Assembly: GCA_001600455.1 (NCBI GenBank)
Contig: BCKC01000001.1
Span: 4,738,441-4,802,440, forward strand
Length of the DNA stretch: 64,000 nt
Reading direction: 5' to 3'
From: Endocalyx cinctus
Lineage: Eukaryota; Ascomycota; Sordariomycetes; Amphisphaeriales; Apiosporaceae
Every line of letters starts with the position of its first letter. The stretch's first letter is position 1. The translations under genes and the position numbers were made by a program. Shown piece by piece: positions 54,772 through 64,000 of the stretch. Under the pieces are notes generated by a model. It worked only from the letters and a program-made list of their open reading frames with translations. It ran no database searches and was not told the origin of the DNA.

Positions 54772-57700
54772 TTTTGATGATAACGATGCTAATAAGCGTG
54801 CCTCGTAGAATTGATCAGGCAATAGACGGGCGTCTGGCTGTTTACAGGTAAACGAGATCCCATGGTGGAAGGGATGCAAGTCCCTTAAATAACATGTTTT
54901 GTCGGGATAGCCCTTTCTATATTTGTTGTCCATCACCTACCGACCGCAGTCGGTTGTGGCTGTTGGAAGCCGAAGTGAGGACTACATGCCGTCGACAAAT
55001 TCATTTCCCTAATGGCGGTTACCATCGACGCGCAACTTCATAAGCGCTATACCCTATCAAGGTGGAATCGGTAGATCGTTTTCGTTTAGGTCCAGGAGAT
55101 CCGGGTTGGTTATCCTCAACTCGGTACCGTACATGATCGTACAGAGATATTTTATTGACCGAGCCGGCTTGTGTGCGTAAGTCAGTATGTGATGAAAAAA
55201 AAAAACATCTAAGGTAGGTACATAGGTAATTCGGTGCTCGGGTGCCGAATAGACTACTACTTAGGAACGTGATTAGCAAAAACCGCAAGGAAGTGTTTTT
55301 TCATGTGTTGGTTCGAGATGCGCGAACGTCTCTTTCTATCGGAGGATAAAAAGGCATGCTGTAACGATATGGCATGCATAACCTTGATGCACCCTATATA
55401 AAAGACGAACAACCTAGGAAGTTTGGGTCAAAGTAACCATCGCATTCGATGATGATCTGCAGGACTTTGAAATTCTTAAGGTTTTTAACGACGAGATAGA
55501 GGCCTCTTTGTATATCAAATTTGTCTGGATTAATGCCAAACCTGCATTTGGCTGTTTTCAAATTCAGGACTTGGACGCTGAGTAATTACAGTTTATATAA
55601 GTTAGAGGCTTCTGGCTTGGCTGTTCCGTGCGTAGTAATTGCAGCTGAGAAGCGTTCCAGACCACATTCTAAACAAGTTCACGGAGGAGAAGGGTGTTGC
55701 AAGCAGAAATAAGAAGTTGAAAAGTCTTGATACGCGATGTTTCATTGATCTGGTCCCAGTTCTGTTATTTTGCTGGTATAAACTGTGCATATAACCCGGC
55801 TAAGGGACGGTGGGATTTTCGGACCAATACGACAAGTATAACCGACGATCCGGGGGTGAATAGGACCCTGAATTTATGAAAATCTAGTTACTCAGTACAT
55901 TTTTAGATATTGAATATTGAGCATTTTATCTTTTTGCTTGCGTATTGCCGATTGTCTTTTTTATCGCTCTTTTACTTAGATATAGGAAGATAGAATATCT
56001 ATTAACAAATAAAATTTCAAAGAATATCGGAACTATGGAAGCGTCACCTAATATGTTTAAGTAATCATGTAATTACGCGTTCTATCCGCTATTTCACCAT
56101 TCACGATCTGTCTCCTTCATCGCTCTGAACTTCTATCTAGGTATCGCAATTGTTTGCGAGGTATGCAGATTATGACATAGCCAAGTTATACCTTTGACTT
56201 ACTCGTACATAACGACGGGGTTCGGAGTGGCTGGGGACTCCCTGTTTCCCCCACGAACGGTATAAAGTTTGTCAGCATTGTTGGTGTCGAGGGTTCGTAT
56301 TTTGATTTTTTTTTTCCCCCCTCCCTACCCTTTCTTTGCCCACCGACCAGATCGACAATATTCTTGTTTTTATTTCCATGGACACGGCGGCCGAGCGGCG
56401 AGAAATTCTCAACGACTTGGTTCTCCCCTATGATATCACTGTCCTTTCGTAGTTGAAATGGGTTAAATAAAGTAGAGGTAAGCATCGCTGAATGCCGAAA
56501 GATATGTAAGTAAGACCGGGTACGGGAAATCCGCGTACACTATAATTTTTTCAGATCTTCACCGATTTCTTGGTGCATAACCAAACCGACGAGGGCGGTC
56601 ATCCCTTGGATAAAGCTTATAATTACTAATATCACGACCTTTTCCCCCTATCTCTCTTGAAGGAAGATTTGAACGAGTAGTCATAATTAGTAAAGGACAT
56701 CTCCTTTCTTCCTAGCTTATCGATGAAGAATACAACTATACGCGCGTATACATACATATCTCTGTGGTTTATTTTTTGCGCTACCCATATATGCAGAGCC
56801 GAGCCGCCTATGTTGGAACGGTTAGTAAACAGTAGCTATATGCCAGCATCTGGATATACATATTATTTCCGTGGACATGCGAAAGCTACTTAGTTTTAGG
56901 CGTTGGCGTCTCCTGAGATATACAGTAGCCTATACCACTAGACTGACTGCACTGTTAGTCTGTCCACAAGATTATTTAATTTGCTTGGTCTAGTCTTGGT
57001 ATGTATTACGGTGGCAGTGGTGGATCGGGATATGCAGGTGAGCGGCAGCACGGAAGATGCAGGTGAGCGGACCGACATGGCTGCTAATAAGCTTACTTAT
57101 ACTCTGTATTTACACTCTAATCATTAGCTGCAGATAACAAAATAATTCCGTTTTTCGTATTATTGTTTGGCATCTTGACTGATATATGAATAATGGCATC
57201 TTACATGACATTTCATGGATAAGTGGAATGGTAATGGAAAGGGGGAAAAACAAGTTATGTGGTAGGTACCAAGATATTTTCTAATTACTCGCTTAGAACA
57301 GCCTCGGTGAGGCATAGTCGATATCATTTCATGCACTAATCTTGGCCAAGCGATGGGAGCGTATTGTTTACTACACACAGGTGCATTTGGATTATTCCAG
57401 ACTCATTCCAATTTGTGGTTTGAATATTGTCTTCGCGAGGGAGACACACATAATTTGAGCACCTTTATCTTCAAAAAGAGTTAAACCGATTACCCGAAGA
57501 TTTCAAATATCCACTCCGACAAGAAGTCGAGATACATTTTTATATTTTTAAGAGGCATGTTTACCTTGGTAAGCCTTGGGCCTCTCTTCTTCCCAGTCAA
57601 GTTCTCGAGTGCGCGTTAAAACTAATTTCAAATTGGACAATCAAAACTATCTCTACAGGATGCTATAAAAAAGAACCGGCAATGTGACTTATCTAAACCA

Positions 57701-59639
57701 ATACTTGAATTTTCGGATCAAGTTCCCATAGCGTTGGGGAGTGCGTGACGAGGAGCTATTGAGAGGCGATCACCTCACGCCTTCTATAGCTGGGAAATAT
57801 CGAGAGAGAGAAGTAGACGGATAGCTAAATTGGTTCCGTATTATATGATCTGCGGAATACTAGAGCGATTAAGTATAACGAGCTACCGTTACCCACTGCT
57901 ATAGCTTGAAAGAAAACAGCTAGACGATAACGTTGATGGTTATCAGGCCCGGTTTCATCCCATTTTATCGGTATCAAAGCGCAGAGGAACGAAGAATGAT
58001 ATGAACTTACTAGCAACAGTTGACCGGTTGATAATCCGTTTCATCTTGTCTAGCTTCCGTTTCTCGGTTCGCCCACGCTGCGTTACTGACTCGCACCATA
58101 GTGCACGAAGAGTTCTGGGCATCGATTAGGGGTTAAGGGGTGGTCATGTCAAGGAGAGCGTATACAATCAGCCACAAGAACTAAATACTACGACCACGTT
58201 CAAATAGTGAGTGTGGGGACAAGACCATTACGCAGATAGTGTTCGTAGGGCTGAGGCCTAGATGCCCCCTAATTGCTATACTGCCAAGATACCATCTTAC
58301 TACTACGGCTTCTAGTAGGCGCAAAAATTAGGAACGATCCGTAAGCTAGCTGGCTAGATGTTATCGAGTACAGTAGTAACGTAATTATCAGAACAGGTCC
58401 CTGATCTGGGCTCGTTGCTTGGCATATGGACAGTTGATAGAACTAATTGTGACGAATACGGGGCTAGTGTCTTACGTGATTCTCGCCGCTTTCAAGCCAC
58501 TTCACGACTGAATGCCGTATTAAGGACTCTCGCTGAACTTGCATGACGATCGTTCTTGGTTCCCGGTGCACGCCGTTCGTGATTTGGTGAGATGCCATAT
58601 CCAGAACCGCTTTAAGAAAACCCTCGCAGTCCTCGTTTTCATCATGTGGTGGGAAAATAAACTACTCACTTCCTGTCTGTCCAATCCGCGTATCTGTTAA
58701 GAATACCTCGTATCATACTGGTACTGAGATGCATCTTTGGTAATGTGCAACTGATTTTCTTCCCCAACGGGTAGTGATACACACAGTTTGTGGCCACCAC
58801 CTACATCAGATATCTCTATCAAAATCTCTTCGCCATTTATATTGAAAGTAGAAAACGTTTTCGGCCATTTTATATGAATAAATATCCATAAAGAGGATCG
58901 AAACCTTGTGGCGAGATTAAATACTACTTGCCCAAGTCAAAACTTAACTGACGCACGCTGGCTGCTAACTCCAAGTATTCGGGGGGCTTGACTTGAAGAA
59001 CAATATTTGTAGCATCTTCAAAATACAATTTAACATGTCCGAAAGTATTATGGTATAATATTCAACTATGTTATAATATCACCACCATAGTGAAGTTGTT
59101 GGTATTCGACTTGAGAGAGAAGACTAACAACGAGTCAACCGTGATGCTCTCTAGCTACTGCACTTCGCTACCTGTTGCAATCCTCTTCTAAAACGCTTAG
59201 AACGAATAAGTTATTATATCTTAAGCGTAGTGATGGTTAAACTGCAAATAATTACTTACCTGTAAATGTTTACCTCTTCTCAATAATGATGATGAGGTAA
59301 TGGATAAAACAGAAATACCGGGAGCACATAAACGTTTAGGTAGCCATTATACACTAGCCTGACCCGGATTAGCGGTGTTGACGCTGATTACCTAATTAGC
59401 CGTTTAATTGAATGCAGCAGTTTAAAGTAAGAAAAGTCAAGTGATCTCGCGATTTGGTAGGCCCGAGCTTCTCATTCTAGGTAACAAGACGCGAATTGGT
59501 TCCCCTCTACTATTTTATCTCTATTTATTAAGTATATTTATATCCATCTTCAAACATTTTAACCCCCCTTCACCTCTTTATGATATATTAAGACCTTTTC
59601 CATGGGGCTAGTATATAATGCGAGCCTCAAAACGTCTTA
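54772..59639. other. Intergenic, 4.9 kb gene-poor region
   Basis: The largest gap, between the divergent desaturase (-) and RecQ (+) genes. It has scattered short open frames (55418-55585 on +, 58464-58598 and 57940-58120 on -) with coding-like composition but no join, start or domain I could support. A small duplication, GATGCAGGTGAGCGG-like, lies at 57033-57078. No tRNA or 5S gene was seen. Confidence 0.5.
59489..59495 (+). promoter_or_regulatory. MCB-like word upstream of RecQ
   Basis: ACGCGAA 145 bp before the RecQ start; the same word (reverse strand) occurs before PCNA. About eight copies are expected in 64 kb by chance, so this is only suggestive. Confidence 0.25.
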
Positions 59640-62600
59640 ATGACTCGAAATAATCTTCAGGAAAATTTGACTTGGTTGCTAAAGAATGTTGCTTTGTCTA
59701 TTCCCGACCCAAACGCGTGTATCCTACCTTCACCGTCCACCTCGATTCCTCAATCAACCGACACGTCAAGAGACCTATCATCTGACGACGAAACTACTTT
59801 CCTAACAGCAATAGAAGAAACCCACGACAATCCAACACCTCGACCTCTCTATCCTTCTTTATCGTCAAATAACAAACCGTCTCATGGGTCCGCAGAGTCA
59901 GTCGCGATCTCACACGAGGTACGCGACAGTGGAGCTAGGAGAGAAAATATGGGTAGATTAGTACCTCCGTCTGCTTCGAAGAAGCGAAATCTTCAACTTC
60001 TACAAGAGCAATTACTCACCCCGACTTCGACGACCACGAATTCGAGATCTATTCAAAGTGAATATACGTCAATGATAAATGCCGCCGCTACGAGGACCCG
60101 CCCGTCTCCTTTACGCCCACTTCCTGAATTGCCTCAAAACAATCTCTTCATGACTCCCGGTCCAACATTCTCAAGTACCGACGTAGATACGATTGACCTA
60201 ACAAGCGACGATCCGAAAACTTCTCCTAATTCGATCGCATTCGGTAGTACCACCCCGCTATGGAGAGAAGACTTTGCTGAGCGACGCGAACCGGCTAGTA
60301 CTCGGGATAATTCCTCTGCCTTTGGGAGCAATGTGCCGCTGTGGAATGAGGAATTCGCCAACCGAACTGGCCCTATCTGTACTACTGAAGATAACTCGGA
60401 AGCTTTTGGAACCGATATAATGGTTTGGAACCAAGATGCTGCTGAACGGCCGGAGCCGCAATCGTCGAAACGTGGGAAGAAAAGGAAAAGTGACCAAATC
60501 AGCAACCCAGCACCCAAAAATGGTTCGGAAGACGAATTTCCGGATATCGAGGATCTGCTCACGGATTATGAGCACGAGGCGCAAGAAATTCAGGCAAGGC
60601 GATCGCCTACAAAGTCCCCGGCAAAATCGAAACTGAGAATGACTATGAGTCGCACACCGTCAAAGATCAGGACCATTGTAGAAACAGAAATGGTATGCCA
60701 ATCTTCGCAGAGAGCTAACTCGTCCAAAGCTTCGCCGTCAATTAACCGTACTCGGTCGTCGCCATCGAAGTCTCCCAAAAAGCCCTCGAGAATCATAGAA
60801 CAACCAATTCCTCCCCCCCTTCCTATGGATTTGGACTCTGAAACAGATACGCCGAGCCTGACTGAGCACGGAACTCAGAAATCCCGCACTAGCAAGCGTG
60901 ACGAGAGGATAATTCAGGATTCCGATGATTCTGACGATGAGTTGATGAGTCCCCTGCCTCCAACTCATAGGTCTCCTACGCGCCCTTCACGACGATCTCC
61001 TACTCCTCCGGAGCACTCCCCAGCCAAAATCCGCCCAAGAGAAAGTTTGGAAAGCCTGGAAATTCTTCAGACGCCTCCAAAACCAAAGCGCCCTACCAGC
61101 GACGAGTTTCACACGAGAGCTTCTTCTCCGAGGAAACGGGAAAGAAGCTTGCCGTCACAGAATGAGACGGGTACAGACGATCAGCTCCGCCGGTCAAAAT
61201 CGCCAAGAAAAGAATCACAAGCCTCCAGTCAAGTGAATGTACCGTTAAGTGAGGAAGAGAAGTTTACTATCTTGCAGTTGTTCTTGAAGCAACCGGCTGT
61301 GATGCAGACAAGGCGCGCGGCTCTCGATGACAGCATCCGGAGAAATAAAGACGCTTTTAAAGCATCGCTTGAGAAAGGCGACTTCAAACCGCGTCGTCGG
61401 CTGAAGCTGGAAAAGGAGCAATTAGTTCAGCAGCAATCAGCCCTAGACGCTTTAGTCGAAGAATATCGAGTTCACGAAGACTTGCGACTTAAGAAGGAGG
61501 CCCTAATAACTCGCATATCGGATGCCTATGCGCACGATTTAGATACAGAAGATGATGAGACTCGCCTACAAGAATTTGAGGAGATACTCAAGCAACGGCA
61601 AGAGTCGCTGAAGTTGAAACTTTTCAGTGCAGGAATCGATAACCAAAACCTATTCAACGACGAAGATCAGGCCATGCCCCGAGCGAGCCGGGCGGACTCT
61701 ATTGTGAAGGCCACGCAACCGGCCCAACTAGAGGCGCTACCGAGGTTTTCTGGGAATACAACACTAACACAAGGAGGTAGCAGCAATGAGGTTATTCTCC
61801 AGACCCAGTTACCCCCTCAATTTAAGACTCATCCCGCAGCTCTCGAACGAACTTCTGTCGATTCCCCACTTGCAAGACCTGCGGATGATCGACGACAGCG
61901 TAGCACCCCACAACCTGCCCAACAGTTCAGAGAATCTGACTTTACTACATCTCGCAGCGAGCTTGCTCAGACACCCAGTCGCCCGAAATCCGTATCTCGG
62001 CTGGCTCAGCCCGTCATGGAATACGACGACGAGGACGACGACCTGTTCGAGAACACTTTCACACCTGATATTCAAACGACATCTAAGAAAAGAAGAGACA
62101 AACCATCACATGTTAAACCCCCTACGAAACCTCAAGAAGTTACTTCCCGTCATCAGGGATATCAAAGCGACTATAGCGATGATGTCGACATATCCGAATT
62201 CGCTCAGGAATTCGAAGTTCAGCAATCATATGGGGAAAGTAGTCGCCCTCTGATAGAACGGCATGCGCTTTCGGAAACCTCGGGTAATGTTGGATCGCAG
62301 AAGAGCCAGTCAACGGCGAGAAAACCCCCCGATCCTGTCGCCATATCTCCTATTTCCCCCGAGCAGAAGAAGTTTCCGTGGTATAGAGAGGTAAAGAAAG
62401 CACTGAAAGATCGATTCAGGATGACCAGATTTAGGCATAACCAGTTAGAAGCTATCAACACGACTCTAGCAGGAGATGACGCCTTTATTTTGATGCCCAC
62501 AGGAGGCGGCAAATCACTCTGCTACCAACTTCCAGCCGTTATCAACAGCGGCAAAACCCATGGTATCACAGTTGTCGTCTCCCCCCTCCTTAGTCTGATG

Positions 62601-64000
62601 CATGATCAGGTAGAGCATCTTAAGGCGCTTCACATAGAAGCTCGCGCTTTTAATGGCGAAGTCTCAGCCCAAGAGCGACGAGAGATATTGGACTATCTAA
62701 AGAAGCCCTTCCCCGAAACGCAGTTGAATCTTCTCTATGTCACCCCTGAGATGATCAACAAAAGTCAGCAATTTATCAATGCCCTTACTACGTTATACGA
62801 AAATAACAAACTCGCCCGCCTCGTTATCGATGAAGCCCATTGCGTGAGCCAGTGGGGCCATGACTTTCGCCCTGACTACACAGAACTTGGCAAATTTCGC
62901 AGAGACTTTCCAAACGTTCCCATAATGGCCTTAACAGCCACGGCTACGCATAACGTCATCCTCGACGTGAAGATAACCCTAGATATGAGAGGCTGTAAAG
63001 AGTTTACGCAAAGTTTTAACCGCCCGAATCTTTACTACGAAGTCCTGAAGAAGGAGAAAGATAGTATCACGACGATTGGCCAGCTGATCCAGTCCAAGTA
63101 TAGCGAGCAGACGGGAATTGTCTATACACTTGCTCGCAAATCGGCAGAAACCATTGCCAGTCAACTTCGGGATCAAGGAATTTCCGCTCATCATTACCAT
63201 GCGAACATTCCAGCCGAGGAGAAAATGACCATACAGAAAGACTGGCAGAGGGGCAAGATCAAGGTTGTTGTTGCGACGATTGCATTCGGTATGGGAATTG
63301 ATAAGCCGGATGTGCGATTCGTCATACATCAATCAGTCCCAAAGAGCCTGGAGGGGTATTATCAAGAAACTGGCCGTGCCGGACGGGATGGCAAGCCTTC
63401 TGAGTGCTATCTTTTCTTTGGTTTTGCCGATGTAGCGAAGCTCAGAAATATGATCGAGGACGGCGATGGCAATCACGCCCAAAAGGAAAGACAGAAGAAC
63501 ATGCTCAGCGCGGTAACGGCCTTTTGTGATAATCAAAGTGATTGCCGTCGAGTTACGATTCTCCGATACTTTGGAGAAACATTCACCAAGTCGCAGTGCA
63601 ACAAAACCTGCGATAATTGCCAGAGCAATGATCGTTTTGAACAAAAGGATTTCACCGAATATGCTATAGCTGCGTTAATGATTATACATTCGGAAAAGAA
63701 AGTTACGCTCGCCCAGTGTACAGATTATTTGATGGGCAAGAAGAAAAAAAGCGACTTTAAACAGGAAGAGCTCCATGGTATTGCGAGACAATTACAAAAG
63801 TACGAAATCCATCGCATTATAGAACGGCTTGTTGAAGACGGCGCGTTGAAATATTATAACGCTATGCATAGCAGAAGAAACAAGTTTTCAGTTCAGTACC
63901 TCAAAGTAAGTTGTCATTATGTTTAATCTCATCGCTTCGGTAACTAACGTGATTAAATAAAGTACGTACATCATATCGCGCAAAATTTTGTCGGAGGAAG
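59640..64000 (+). CDS. RecQ-family DNA helicase (Sgs1/BLM/QDE-3 type), 3' end cut by window
   Basis: ATP-dependent 3'-5' helicase for recombination and fork repair; the Neurospora QDE-3 member also acts in quelling. Exon 1 is 59640-63905 (1422 codons); a 57-bp phase-0 intron (GTAAGT...ATAAAG) leads to exon 2 at 63963, which runs off the window, so the C-terminus is missing. The first ~890 residues are Ser/Pro-rich and charged, with SPKK-like motifs and a coiled coil (about 560-660). The helicase core starts near 925: [12 protein letters not shown] (Walker A, 952-959), [17 protein letters not shown] (from 1064), [14 protein letters not shown], and [13 protein letters not shown]. Zinc-binding CNKTCDNC and the start of the RQC winged helix follow. 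HRDC is not in view. Start choice is the first ATG of the frame; the sequence just before it is spacer-like. Confidence 0.92.

Noticed and set aside
55418..55585. Acidic open stretch (EVWVKVTIAFDDDLQDFEIL...) without ATG
   Set aside because: 55 codons between stops are common by chance, and no start, splice partner or recognised domain was found.
57940..58125. Basic minus-strand frame beginning MPRTLRALWCESVTQRGRTE
   Set aside because: Two overlapping frames are both open here, no domain is recognised, and no join to 58464-58598 could be made.
58464..58598. 44-codon frame on the minus strand (MASHQITNGVHREPRTIVMQ...) with a donor-like end
   Set aside because: Coding-like composition, but I could not find an acceptor and second exon in frame; left as unproven.

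Overview
The window is a stretch of nuclear genome from a filamentous ascomycete (Pezizomycotina, most likely a Sordariomycete). This is inferred from the genes: 48-154 bp introns with GT...AG ends and CTAAC-like branch sites, an Ole1-type desaturase fused to cytochrome b5, a CrnA-type nitrate transporter, a NACHT-type fungal NLR, a GPI-anchored Kre9/Knh1-like wall protein and a QDE-3/Sgs1-type RecQ helicase. Species cannot be named. A few N bases inside a poly-G run show it is a draft assembly.

Layout: 1-7 kb Bud13/Cwc26 (+) and TFIIF-alpha (-), tail to tail. 7-14 kb a Cid1-like terminal nucleotidyltransferase (+) and a three-KH RNA-binding protein (-). 15-25 kb a chromosome-maintenance group: CENP-K-like kinetochore protein (+), dUTPase (+), pyridoxal kinase (-), PCNA (-) and a vezatin/Inp2-like membrane protein (-). 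27-30.4 kb a lipase-like/NACHT NLR (+) whose HEAT-repeat tail is broken. 31-40 kb EMC6 (+), a GTPBP1/2-type GTPase (-), an Asteroid/XPG-like protein (-) and a ribose-phosphate pyrophosphokinase with a long insertion (+). 41-50 kb a short-chain dehydrogenase (+), a possible 56-residue small protein (-), the nitrate transporter (+) and the GPI protein (-). 53-55 kb the delta-9 desaturase (-). 59.6 kb to the end RecQ helicase (+), cut by the window edge. Exon joins were worked out by hand from splice signals and reading-frame continuity; joined lengths match known family lengths (for example PCNA, 259 aa).

These are mainly unlinked housekeeping genes rather than a biosynthetic cluster. The best candidates for new biology are: (1) a roughly 460-residue stretch between the catalytic aspartates of the Cid1-like enzyme that appears to hold two tandem retrotransposon-Gag-like segments; (2) the NLR with an N-terminal membrane segment, a lipase-like domain with Cys at the nucleophile position, and a frameshifted HEAT tail; (3) an 11-nt microexon in pyridoxal kinase; (4) a dUTPase whose two start codons would give a mitochondrial and a nuclear form, with an in-frame intron ending in a pure A tract; (5) two short words, TACCTAGGTA and TACGGAGTA, strongly over-represented and found only in non-coding DNA.
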